DNA of 23,465 bases from Acetobacteraceae bacterium (GCA_947379865.1 CANCOY010000060.1:1-23465), one strand, 5' to 3'; shown: positions 1 to 7,981, numbered from the stretch's first letter. Notes: generated by a model from the sequence alone, not told the origin. Translations and numbers: made by a program.

Positions 1-1946
1 ACAGCATTGAAATTGTAGCTGCCCACCGGCGTGGCACCGGGTGGCGGTGTATTCATCAGGTTCCGGTTGCCAATGGTGACATCCGCGCGGTTATAGAGGG
101 CAACGTCGGTTGCCGTATAGCTGGCGATGCCGGGGACATTGACCGGGTCCCAGATATTGCTGGTCACCGCCGCCGGCAGCTCGTCTGGCGAGGGTGGCGC
201 CGTGTCGCGTTCGGTCGTCGGACTAAGCCCGGCACCAGCATAGCGCACGGGCGGCCGGGGATTGCCGTTCTTGCCTGGCCCCACATAGGCGATGGACAGG
301 GCATGGTACATGGCCTCTGCCACGCTGGCAGGGCCATTGCGCACGGTGCCGGTGACGTTCAGGCGCCACTGGGTGCCCGGGATCAGCCGCTGGGCCGAGA
401 AGGACAGCAGGCCACTGTTGGTTCCCTGTTCAAGGGAGACCGGCACCTTCATCACAAAACCTTCGGGAAAGAAACTATAGGCGCCGGGGCTGTGGTCGGG
501 ATCAGAAAAGACGAGACCCGAAAAGGTCATGTTAAGGGTGCGGGTTGAGAAATTCACGCTGGCGTTGAAGTCATAGGTGCCAATGGAAGGCCGGCCGGGG
601 AAGGTCATGCTGGCCTGATCGGCGATCAGTTCGCGCGTGGGGGCATTCCAGAAATAATGCAGCGGGATCTGTGGCTGGCCATAGCTTGCGGTACCGGTCA
701 GGCTGAGGATTGCCTCGGGGGCGGCCGCTTGCTGATAGAGCGTCGGATCAAGCACGACCCGGGCAAGTGGTCTCGGCGTTTCTATTGGCGCTTCTGTTTC
801 TATCGGCGGCACAATGGCCGGATCGCCCAGGCCATAGTCAACGACGCCCTCATCCGGCGTGTCTTCCTCCTCAGTCTCTGGCGGGGCGGCAGGCGGTGAA
901 GGTTCGGCTTGCGGAATATTGATGCCTGTCCCCGCATTGCCATAACTGGTGGCTTGGGTGTTCTCGACCTCGCGGAAGTCGGCCGCGACAACGATATCGG
1001 GCTTGCCAGAGGAAGACGCTGCCTGGCGTATGCCCTCGGTCAGCGGGGCGCCGGAATAGTCCACGGCGCTGGTCATCGCTTCTGCGGCGGCGGCAACCAA
1101 GGTGGGCGTATTCTGCGCCTCAGGTTTCTTGGCAACCGAGGCCGGGGCGGCGCTGTTTGCCCCCTTCATGACATCGCGCACGGTGGCATCGGTGTTGATC
1201 CCGTCGCGGGTCAGGCGATAGGCGATGTCGGCGCTTTCACTCTCCGTCAATCGGCGCGGCGTTGATATTGAGCCGTCGGGTGCAAAGACGGTGGCAAAGC
1301 CGGGCCGGGTAATCAGCACTGTGCCCTTGGCGGTGGTCACCTCCACCGAGCCCACCCGCTCGCGCGTGTCGGTGTTGGAGCCGGGGCCGCCCAGAGCCAC
1401 AATCGTGCCCTCATCAGTGACCTGAATAAGAACGATGGTGCCCCTGATGCCAATGGTGGCGGTGGGGGTGCGGATCGTGGTGGCGGCGGGATTGAGCTCC
1501 GATATCCCCCCTGTCACCAGGCGGAAGGTGCCCTTGGCCATCCTGATATCAAGCTTGCCCTTGTTCTGGACGGGGTCATAGACGAATTCGTCCACCGCCA
1601 GTTCGGCAGCTTCGCCCACGGTGACCGTGGTCTGGTCCAGCAGCATCAACTGCATGCCGGCGGCCGGCGCACTCTTGATGCTGTTGCCAAGAAATACGGC
1701 GGCGCCATCATCCGCCCTGATGCCGATCATGTTGGGCTGGTCGATTTCCTTGAGCAGCACGGTGCCGCGCACTGCGGCAGAGACGCCGGCCTGCGGCCCC
1801 GTTGCGGCCCCGCCTGAGGCCGGCGCCAGCAACAGGCCCAGGGTGGCAAGGGCGCTGCCAATCTTGCCGTTCTTCGTGCGACGGGGCAGCGAACGTGCGC
1901 TGGTGAGGCATAAGGGCGCAACGCGCATGCGATATGCAACCATCAT
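1..1946 (-). CDS. FecR-domain secreted protein, paralog 1 (C-terminus cut by window edge)
   Basis: A minus-strand frame stays open from about 1946 to the left edge, so at least 648 residues are present and the C-terminus is missing. After a basic n-region and hydrophobic stretch (GSALATLGLLLAPASGGA, a signal peptide) comes a FecR domain with the signatures GPQAGVSAAVRG, QLMLLDQT, FRLVTGGISE, IRTPTATIGIRGT and TRPGFATVFAP. A Pro/Glu-rich linker (roughly bases 730-900) leads to two C-terminal beta-rich modules: GTASYGQPQIPLHY...GTYDFNASVNFSTRT (about 700-530) and GIASYTATDVALYN...GSYNFNA (about 140 to the edge). The same architecture recurs in the two paralogs at 3890-7981. It lies 41 nt downstream of the TPR/beta-barrel gene and is probably co-transcribed with it. 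Start uncertain: in-frame starts exist at 1973 (TTG), 1964, 1946, 1943 and 1928, none with a convincing ribosome site. FecR-like fold and export are well supported; function is unknown. Confidence 0.85.
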   Translation of the reverse strand, partial: MMVAYRMRVAPLCLTSARSLPRRTKNGKIGSALATLGLLLAPASGGAATGPQAGVSAAVRGTVLLKEIDQPNMIGIRADDGAAVFLGNSIKSAPAAGMQLMLLDQTTVTVGEAAELAVDEFVYDPVQNKGKLDIRMAKGTFRLVTGGISELNPAATTIRTPTATIGIRGTIVLIQVTDEGTIVALGGPGSNTDTRERVGSVEVTTAKGTVLITRPGFATVFAPDGSISTPRRLTESESADIAYRLTRDGINTDATVRDVMKGANSAAPASVAKKPEAQNTPTLVAAAAEAMTSAVDYSGAPLTEGIRQAASSSGKPDIVVAADFREVENTQATSYGNAGTGINIPQAEPSPPAAPPETEEEDTPDEGVVDYGLGDPAIVPPIETEAPIETPRPLARVVLDPTLYQQAAAPEAILSLTGTASYGQPQIPLHYFWNAPTRELIADQASMTFPGRPSIGTYDFNASVNFSTRTLNMTFSGLVFSDPDHSPGAYSFFPEGFVMKVPVSLEQGTNSGLLSFSAQRLIPGTQWRLNVTGTVRNGPASVAEAMYHALSIAYVGPGKNGNPRPPVRYAGAGLSPTTERDTAPPSPDELPAAVTSNIWDPVNVPGIASYTATDVALYNRADVTIGNRNLMNTPPPGATPVGSYNFNA

Positions 1947-1987
1947 GAAAGGCCGGGGCACCATCCTCGTCAAAGGTCCCGCTGGGC

Positions 1988-3427
1988 TCAGAACTCCCAA
2001 CGCTTGCTCAACAGCCACTGGCCGCGAATGGTTGAGTAGTCATAATTGTCGATGGAGGACTTTACCCGCTGGCCTTCCAGGCTGGTGGTCATCACCAGGC
2101 CGATCAGGCCGTCGGGCAGCGTGTCGTCAGGCAGCAGGTTTGCCACGGGCACGCCATAGGTGACGCGGCCAAGATAGGTCCAGTCACGGCGGGTCTTGGC
2201 GGAAATGAAGCTGTCTCTCTGGTCATAGATCTGCAGGCCGGCCTGGGCACTGCTCAGCAGGAACTGGCCATTGCCCAGCAGCCAGGTGTGAGACAGTTGC
2301 ACGCCCTCGCCCTTATAGGCCTCATAGCCTGCTTCGGCGTTCTTCTCGGTCAGGTTGAAGGAGAGTTCCAGCTGATGGGAGGGGCTAAGGGTCCAGCGGC
2401 CACCAACCTCGGCATCAAAGCGGGCGCCCGTGCGGTTTGAGGCAAGCGGCGCCACGGCCGAGCCCTCCACGGTGGCGGAGATGTTATTGAAGTTCTGCCA
2501 GCGGTACTGCGCCTGGGCAAAGACATCGAACGCGGCATCAATGCGGTGCTGCAGGCGCGCCTTGGGGCCAAAGGCCAGCATATAGGGCCGGTCCTGCATG
2601 CGCATATGCTCCAGCGTCATGCTGGTGGTCACAGTATCCCTGGGCAGGTTCCAGTTGACGCCGCTCTCGAGCGAGTGGAACTGGAAGCTCTGGCGCCGCA
2701 GGTCCTTCTGCTCGTCCATATAGCTGGTGGTCTGGGCGAACAGGGTGTGACGGTCCTGGAAGCCGGGATCATGTTCCACCCGGAAGCTGCCGATGGCCAG
2801 CAGCGCCCCATCCGCCTTGGACTTGGCCACCTTCAAGGGAATGTCGATGAAGAGAACCTTGTTGTCGGTGGGGGTGGCGCTGCGATTGGTGTCGCCCTGA
2901 AAACCGACGGAAAGGTTGAAGGTATAGCGCGTGGTGCGGCGGCGCTTTTCAATGGCGGCGCGATAGGTCTCCACCTGGCGCTTGATCTCGGCCGGCAGGG
3001 TCATCTTCGACACGGCATCAAGCTCGCGCACGGCGTCCGTATCGCTGTCGAGGCGGTAGAGCACGATGGCATAGAGCAGGCGGACTTCGGCCAGATCGGG
3101 CTTGGCCAGCAGGATGCGGTCCAGCGCTGCGGATGCCGATTTCAGGCGGCCGGCGCGGATCTCGCTGAGGGCAAAGCGATAGTTGAGGCCAACATCCGCC
3201 GGTGCCTGCAGCACCTGGGCATAAGTGACGGTCTCGTTCGGGCCAAGGGGCGCCATCTGCGCCGCCTCATTGGCGCCGGCGGCGTCGATTGCGGCCCCGG
3301 CACCCCGCCGCGCCTGCGTTTCCGGCAAGTCGGCACTCTGGGCAAGGGCCGTCCCCGAGCCGAATGCAAGGGCAACACATGCGAGGCTTGTGCCGCGCAG
3401 CAGAAAGGTGAAGCGAGAATGTGCCAC
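1988..3427 (-). CDS. TPR plus outer-membrane beta-barrel protein, Slam/DUF560-like
   Basis: 479 residues. Residues 1-29 are a signal peptide ending SGTALA. Residues about 80-165 are helical TPR-like repeats (LNYRFALSEIRAGRLKSASA, then KPDLAEVRLLYAIVLYRL), closed by LPAEIKRQVETYRAAIEKRR, a helix that in Slam-type proteins precedes the barrel. Residues about 166-479 alternate polar and hydrophobic residues with frequent aromatics and end in WEF; a C-terminal Phe is the usual outer-membrane barrel insertion signal. This matches surface lipoprotein assembly modifiers, which translocate small beta-barrel cargo across the outer membrane; the TPR part here is short. The start is GTG: the upstream in-frame codon series reaches a stop at 3434-3436 with no ATG, and the ribosome site is weak. 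It is first in a unit with FecR paralog 1. Barrel assignment is strong, Slam function is inference. Confidence 0.75.
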   Translation of the reverse strand: MAHSRFTFLLRGTSLACVALAFGSGTALAQSADLPETQARRGAGAAIDAAGANEAAQMAPLGPNETVTYAQVLQAPADVGLNYRFALSEIRAGRLKSASAALDRILLAKPDLAEVRLLYAIVLYRLDSDTDAVRELDAVSKMTLPAEIKRQVETYRAAIEKRRRTTRYTFNLSVGFQGDTNRSATPTDNKVLFIDIPLKVAKSKADGALLAIGSFRVEHDPGFQDRHTLFAQTTSYMDEQKDLRRQSFQFHSLESGVNWNLPRDTVTTSMTLEHMRMQDRPYMLAFGPKARLQHRIDAAFDVFAQAQYRWQNFNNISATVEGSAVAPLASNRTGARFDAEVGGRWTLSPSHQLELSFNLTEKNAEAGYEAYKGEGVQLSHTWLLGNGQFLLSSAQAGLQIYDQRDSFISAKTRRDWTYLGRVTYGVPVANLLPDDTLPDGLIGLVMTTSLEGQRVKSSIDNYDYSTIRGQWLLSKRWEF

Positions 3428-3598
3428 GATGAATCAATCCACATTTCAGATATGACAGTTTCTCCCATCAGGTGTTAATTTAGTATTTATTTCCCCTGAA
3501 AAGGCATATTTGATAGCCCTTCACCTCCCGTTGCGGGGGCTGGTCGCTCCGGGCTATGGTCCGGCGCTCATCAACGGTATTGAGGCGGGGCAGGGACC
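3428..3598. promoter_or_regulatory. Divergent intergenic region between the barrel gene and gapR
   Basis: These 171 nt separate two genes pointing away from each other and must hold both promoters. For gapR, TTGCGG (3531-3536) and CTATGG (3554-3559) are separated by 17 nt and lie 39 nt before the ATG, a plausible sigma-70-type promoter for an alphaproteobacterium. The side near the barrel gene (about 3466-3515) is markedly AT-rich for this genome, but I could not fix a convincing -35/-10 pair there. Confidence 0.4.
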
Positions 3599-3874
3599 AT
3601 GGCGGACGTCGGCGGTATTGCAGCAGACCAGCTGCGCCAGATCGTGGCGCGCATCGAGCGCCTGGAAGAAGAAAAGGCGGGCCTTGCCGCCGATATCCGC
3701 GATGTCTATGCCGAGGCCAAGGGTAATGGCTTTGAGGTGAAGATCCTGCGCCAGATCATCCGCCTGCGTAAGCTCGACAAGGCCGAGCTGCAGGAACAGG
3801 ACGCCCTGCTCGACCTCTACATGCACGCCCTTGGCATGGATGCCGGTGGCGGTGGTGGCGGGGACGACGAATAG
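3599..3874 (+). CDS. gapR: Nucleoid-associated protein GapR (DUF2312)
   Basis: 91 residues, the usual length for the family. GapR binds AT-rich or overtwisted DNA ahead of the replication fork and transcription complexes in Caulobacter and relatives, stimulating topoisomerases. The sequence shows the family pattern: ADQLRQIVARIERLEEEK (coiled-coil helix), DIRDVYAEAKGNGFEVKILR, IIRLRKLDKAELQEQ and LLDLYMHALG, with an acidic glycine-rich tail. The start is the ATG preceded by an AGGGA ribosome site. It is the only plus-strand gene within the FecR/barrel cluster and converges on FecR paralog 2, with stop codons 15 nt apart inside one hairpin. Confidence 0.93.
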   Translation: MADVGGIAADQLRQIVARIERLEEEKAGLAADIRDVYAEAKGNGFEVKILRQIIRLRKLDKAELQEQDALLDLYMHALGMDAGGGGGGDDE

Positions 3875-3895
3875 GGCCGGCTTCAGGCCCTATTC
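3869..3895. terminator. Palindromic hairpin spanning both convergent stop codons
   Basis: GAATAGGGCC (3869-3878) and GGCCCTATTC (3886-3895) pair perfectly over 10 bp with a 7-nt loop. The left arm contains the TAG stop of gapR (3872-3874) and the right arm the TAG stop of FecR paralog 2 (3892-3890 on the minus strand). Being symmetrical, it can form in transcripts from either side. The tail after it on the plus strand is only moderately T-rich (CATTGTTGT), so it may be a bidirectional terminator or a 3'-end protecting structure. Confidence 0.6.
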
Positions 3896-5857
3896 ATTGT
3901 TGTCAGTGGCGAGGGACATGTCGCCGAGGATCCTCGCGGCACCTTCGAAGGTGGGCTGGCCCCCCTCGCTCATGGAGAGGGTGTGGCGCAGGTACTCCAC
4001 CTTGTCATAAAGCACATTCCAGTCCGTAACGAAGCGGGTGCCGACGGTCGCTGAAAGACCGGGAACCGGCGTGCCGATGCCCGCGTCGCGAACGTCAAGC
4101 CCCGTGTCGCGATAGTCGAGCTTTGTGCCCGAGACGATGGCATGAAGGATCGCTGGCAGGTCAAAAGTGCCCGCCTGGCCCGCGATGGTCATGTTCGAGA
4201 TCGTCTCGCGGACCTCGCGGGTATCGAAATCAACTGTGGCGGCCACATCATATTGGCCTGAGGGCACCGTAAAGGTGCCATCCAGCGCCTTGCTGAAGAG
4301 TTTGACGCCTGCCAGATCATAGCTTGCCTGGCCCGAAAACCAGGATGCGCCGGTGGCGGTGGATGTGAATTCAGAAAAATTGGGTGCGGCCCAGCCAGTG
4401 GCAGTGCCGTAAATGTTTGATGTGTTGCCGTAATAAGATCCGCCCTGCTTGAGCACCAGGGATTGCTCCAGCACACGGGCGGGATCCAATTCGCGGGAGG
4501 TCATGAGGCGGGCGGCCAGAAAGACCTTGGCCGTTGTGTTTGGCACATCCAGCGCGCTACTCCTGAAGGCCAATTCTCCCGCTATCGGGAAGTCGGCCGT
4601 GAGGGTCCCCAGTTCCGGCAGGATGATCTTGTCGTAGAGCCGACCATTGTAGAAACGGGCAACCAGCTTGCGGGCATCAAAATCAACGCTCGCCTGGAAA
4701 TCATAGGTTCCCACGCCAGGTACGCCCACATCCCGAAACGAGCCCTCAAAATAGCCCCACCGATCAAGGCCGTTGGTGCTGCCGTCTACCTCTTGGATTG
4801 CACCTGGAGATGCCTTGTAGATTGGTATGCCAGTCGCAGTGTACTGAGCTGCTCCGCCCAGCCCTGAGAGGTCTGCAGCGCCGGTTGGCCACACCAAGTT
4901 TTGGCGCCCGACTATCTGGTTGTTTGTAATTTCACTGCCGCCATTCGGAGCGCTCCACGGCAGCGTGGGGTCGAGCGCCCAGGGGTTGGTCTCGCCATTG
5001 TCGGGCGTGACGCTATTGGGGTTGACATTGCTTGGGCCGCTTGTGGGCATCCGTCGCTGGCACATCTCCGGGTCGCAGGGATCGTTGAGGCTGCCGACGC
5101 GGCCACCGGCAGCACGGCTGGCACCGCCGGCATCGCCAGTCGCAGGCTTGTTGAAGGCCATGTTCATGCCCTGGCCGGCCTTCTTTGACAGGTCACCATT
5201 CAGGCTGGCGGATTCTTCGTCGGTCAGGGGGCGGGGGGCTTCAGGGGCCTTGCCGGGTGCCACGAAGGTGGCAAAGCCGGGGCGGGTCAGCACCACGCTG
5301 CCTTGTGGCGTTGTAACCTCAACGGCACCCACGCGGTCGCGTGTATCGGTTTCCTTGCCGGGGCCACCCAGCGCAATAAGGCTGCCGGCGGGTGTAACCC
5401 GTGTGAGCAGGATGGTGCCGCGCACGCCGATCACCGCAGTGGGTGTGCGGATTACGGTATTGGCGGGATCGATATCTGATATGGCGCCGGTAACCAGCCG
5501 AAAGGTGCCCCGGCTGATGCCAACCGCGAGCCGTGCCACGTCGCTGTTGGGGTCATAGACGAAATCGTCCACCGCCATTTCGGCGTTCTCGCCCAGGGTA
5601 ACCGACGTCTGGTCCAGCAGCATCAGTTGCAGGCCCGAGGCATCGCCCGAGCGGATGGCATTGCCCAGAAAAACCTCGCTGCCGTCATTGACCGCCGTTG
5701 CTCCCGCCTCTGGCCGCCCGACCTCCGCCAGCAGCACCTTGCCCCGCACGGCCGCTGTCACCCCGGCCTGTGGCCCCAGGGCGGCTTGGGCGGCGCCGGG
5801 CAGCAGCATGGCGAGGACAGTGGCTGCCCAAAGGGCATGGGATATGGGGATGCGCAA
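3890..5857 (-). CDS. FecR-domain secreted protein, paralog 2
   Basis: 655 residues. Residues 1-25 are a signal peptide (cleavage after GAAQA). Residues about 28-210 are the FecR domain: GPQAGVTAAVRG, QLMLLDQTSVTLGENAE, DDFVYDP, FRLVTGAISD, VIRTPTAVIGVRGT, DTRDRVGAVEVTT and TRPGFATFVAPGKAPEAPRP. A linker (about 211-330) holds the protein's CDPEMC pair (C261, C266), a possible disulfide. Two beta-rich modules follow: residues 333-480 (GGAAQYTATGIPIY, GTYDFQASVDFDARK) and 507-650 (FSGQASYDLAGVKLF, GQYDVAATVDFDTRE). No transmembrane helix or cytoplasmic anti-sigma domain is present. The start is TTG: an in-frame stop lies just upstream at 5870-5872 and the next ATG would delete the signal peptide; AGG sits 8 nt before the TTG. 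It lies 84 nt downstream of paralog 3. Ligand and function are unknown. Confidence 0.85.
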   Translation of the reverse strand: MRIPISHALWAATVLAMLLPGAAQAALGPQAGVTAAVRGKVLLAEVGRPEAGATAVNDGSEVFLGNAIRSGDASGLQLMLLDQTSVTLGENAEMAVDDFVYDPNSDVARLAVGISRGTFRLVTGAISDIDPANTVIRTPTAVIGVRGTILLTRVTPAGSLIALGGPGKETDTRDRVGAVEVTTPQGSVVLTRPGFATFVAPGKAPEAPRPLTDEESASLNGDLSKKAGQGMNMAFNKPATGDAGGASRAAGGRVGSLNDPCDPEMCQRRMPTSGPSNVNPNSVTPDNGETNPWALDPTLPWSAPNGGSEITNNQIVGRQNLVWPTGAADLSGLGGAAQYTATGIPIYKASPGAIQEVDGSTNGLDRWGYFEGSFRDVGVPGVGTYDFQASVDFDARKLVARFYNGRLYDKIILPELGTLTADFPIAGELAFRSSALDVPNTTAKVFLAARLMTSRELDPARVLEQSLVLKQGGSYYGNTSNIYGTATGWAAPNFSEFTSTATGASWFSGQASYDLAGVKLFSKALDGTFTVPSGQYDVAATVDFDTREVRETISNMTIAGQAGTFDLPAILHAIVSGTKLDYRDTGLDVRDAGIGTPVPGLSATVGTRFVTDWNVLYDKVEYLRHTLSMSEGGQPTFEGAARILGDMSLATDNNE

Positions 5858-5895
5858 CGCGGGAACCTGTCATCAGCGGGATATCAAGCCTTATT

Positions 5896-5932
5896 ACCTG
5901 CCCAAAATACTTAACATAGCATTAAGGCAGGT
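5896..5932. promoter_or_regulatory. Inverted repeat between FecR paralogs 3 and 2
   Basis: ACCTGCC (5896-5902) and GGCAGGT (5926-5932) form a perfect 7-bp inverted repeat around a 23-nt AT-rich core that itself has TTAA on each side (5911-5914, 5922-5925). It sits in the 84-nt gap upstream of FecR paralog 2. It lacks a U-tract, so an operator, a promoter-overlapping site or an RNA processing hairpin is more likely than a terminator. No function can be assigned. Confidence 0.35.
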
Positions 5933-5941
5933 GAGTACCGT

Positions 5942-7981
5942 TCAGGGCCGAACCACATTTGTGAAATCACCAAGGAGCCGTGCCGTACCCTGATAGGCTG
6001 GCGTGCCATCTACCGAGATCTTCACTGTCTGCAGAAGCAGCCGGGCAATATCCTCTGGTGCACTTGTGACATTGCGCACCTGGGTGAAGATGTCGCTAAT
6101 CATGTAAAGGCCATCGGGGCCAGAGCCAGCACTTATCTCCAGCGGTATGTCTGTTGCGAAAAAAGCCAGCCCGGACGTGAGCGAGTGAACAAGAGGGGTC
6201 GCGCCATAGGTATTCCCATCGCCCTGAAAGTGGAAATTTGTGGCGTTGATGACCATCTCGCGGCTGCCAAAATCAATCTGCACGCCGAGATCATAGGAGC
6301 CCGCGGGCCTGGCAAAGGCGCCATTGATATCGGCAATGTTCAGGGGAATGGCTGTCTGGGCAAAACTTGCCACGCCAGAAAACGCTGCATAAGCGCCGCC
6401 TTCGGTTGGTAAGCCAGGCGGGGCGGTGTCGAGGCCATTTGCCGTCGTGTCAATGGCGAGGCCTTCCCACATGGGGCCGATGCCCTTGATATTGGTGACG
6501 TTGCCAAAGACAGCGCCGCCTTGCTCGAGGATCAGGGTCTGGCGCATCAGGCGGGCGGCGTCGCCTTCGCGGCTGTTCATCAGCTCAACACGGGCCGTTG
6601 CAAGGGCGGTACTGTCGGCGACCGCTACATGGTCGGCCGTCCAGGTCAGGGGAGTGTCGTCGGCCAGGGTACCGCGCAGGGTGGCAATCTCGGCGATGCG
6701 GATGCGGTTGTCGAGCACGGCATTGAAGAAGCGCGCCGTAATGACACGCCGGTCAAAATCGACCGTCGCCTGAAAATCATAGGTGCCGAAGCGGTCAATA
6801 TTGTCAAAATCCTGCAAGAAACCCCATGTGTAATCAGCTGGGTTGTTCGTGACCAGGTGATAGATGGGTATGTCGTGGCTCACATAGGTCGCGGTGCCGG
6901 AATAGGCAGTTAGGGCAAATGGGTCTGTTGGTCTAAAAAAATCGCGCATCCTTTTGAGTGACAGATTGGTGTCTTCGTTCCCTCCGTCCTGGGGAAACCA
7001 GGGCTGTGTCGGATCACCCTGGCCCTGAATATTTGACGGCGGGAAGCGTGGGTCATTTGGCGAGGGAAGCCTGCTGCTATTGCTGTTTTCAAGGGTCTGC
7101 GCGGTGCCTGTCGTGCCATTTCGGGTGCCCTGCGCCAGCCCGGTGCCCAGGGCTGTGGCGGTGGCGCTCGACCCTCTGCCGCTGGCAAGGGCACCCACCT
7201 GCATGCCGCCCATGGCCCGGCGGTCGCCCGCAGTGTCGCCCCGCCCCGTGGGGGCAAAAGCCATCACCTGGCCCCGGCTACCTTCGTGGGACAGTTCCTG
7301 GTCCAGGCTGGCGGATTCCTCTGGCGTCAGCGGGCGTGGTGCCTCCGGTGCCTTGCCGGGGGCAACGAAGGTGGCAAAGCCCGGGCGGGTCAATAGCACG
7401 CTGCCATGCTCGGTCGTTACCTCCACGGCACCCACGCGGTCCCGTGTATCGGTGGCGGCACCGGGGCCGGCAAGGGCAATCAGGCTGCCGGCGGGCGTTA
7501 CCCGGCTGAGCAGGATGGTGCCGCGCACGCCGATGGTGGCCGTGGGGGTGCGGATAACGGTATTGGCCGGATCAACTTCGGAAATGCCGCCGGTGACAAG
7601 GCGAAAGGCCCCGTTGCGCACCGAGACTGCGAGTTGGCCGACATTGGCAGCGGGATCATAGACGAAATCATTCACCGCCAGCTCGGCATTCTCGCCCAGG
7701 GTGACGGAGGTCTGGTCAAGCAGCATCAGCTGCGTGCCTGCATCGGCACCAGAGTGGATATCATGGCCAAGATAGATGGCGGTGCCGTTTGTTGCTGTTT
7801 CGGGCGCCGCCTGTGGCTGGTCAATCTCGGTCAGCAGCACACGGCCGCGCACCGCTGCCGTTACCCCGGCCTGAGGTCCCAGCGCCGCTTCAGCCGGGCC
7901 AGAGCCCAGAAGAAAAGCGCAGCAGACGGCGGCAAGACCCCACGCTGTTCCAATAGCACGCAACCTGACGCTCCCACGCAA
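5942..7981 (-). CDS. FecR-domain secreted protein, paralog 3
   Basis: 679 residues from the TTG at 7981. The N-terminus to about residue 32 is a signal peptide (cleavage near GPAEA). Residues about 35-215 are the FecR domain, closest to paralog 2 (VTAAVRGRVLL, QLMLLDQTSVTLGENAE, FRLVTGGISE, IRTPTATIGVRGTILL, TRPGFATFVAPGKAPEAPRP). Residues about 230-355 are a Gly/Ser/Thr/Asn-rich linker. Two modules follow: residues 358-500 (SGTATYVSHDIPIY, GTYDFQATVDFDRR) and 533-660 (SGVASFAQTAIPLN, GSYDLGVQIDFGSRE). No ATG can serve: the frame closes upstream and only TTG 7981 (AAGGA 3 nt upstream) or TTG 7963 (GGGAG 7 nt upstream) fit; the latter gives a more compact signal peptide. The VCC in the hydrophobic core is not a lipobox, so a lipid anchor is not predicted. 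Confidence 0.85.
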   Translation of the reverse strand: MRGSVRLRAIGTAWGLAAVCCAFLLGSGPAEAALGPQAGVTAAVRGRVLLTEIDQPQAAPETATNGTAIYLGHDIHSGADAGTQLMLLDQTSVTLGENAELAVNDFVYDPAANVGQLAVSVRNGAFRLVTGGISEVDPANTVIRTPTATIGVRGTILLSRVTPAGSLIALAGPGAATDTRDRVGAVEVTTEHGSVLLTRPGFATFVAPGKAPEAPRPLTPEESASLDQELSHEGSRGQVMAFAPTGRGDTAGDRRAMGGMQVGALASGRGSSATATALGTGLAQGTRNGTTGTAQTLENSNSSRLPSPNDPRFPPSNIQGQGDPTQPWFPQDGGNEDTNLSLKRMRDFFRPTDPFALTAYSGTATYVSHDIPIYHLVTNNPADYTWGFLQDFDNIDRFGTYDFQATVDFDRRVITARFFNAVLDNRIRIAEIATLRGTLADDTPLTWTADHVAVADSTALATARVELMNSREGDAARLMRQTLILEQGGAVFGNVTNIKGIGPMWEGLAIDTTANGLDTAPPGLPTEGGAYAAFSGVASFAQTAIPLNIADINGAFARPAGSYDLGVQIDFGSREMVINATNFHFQGDGNTYGATPLVHSLTSGLAFFATDIPLEISAGSGPDGLYMISDIFTQVRNVTSAPEDIARLLLQTVKISVDGTPAYQGTARLLGDFTNVVRP

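Noticed and set aside
2546..3478. 310-codon plus-strand frame opposite the TPR/beta-barrel gene
   Set aside because: The minus strand has a signal peptide, TPR and a barrel ending in Phe; the plus frame has no such pattern.
7900..7981. Lipoprotein signal peptide in FecR paralog 3 (VCC in the hydrophobic stretch)
   Set aside because: The residue before each Cys (Val or Cys) does not fit a lipobox, and a normal signal peptidase I site (AEA) follows.
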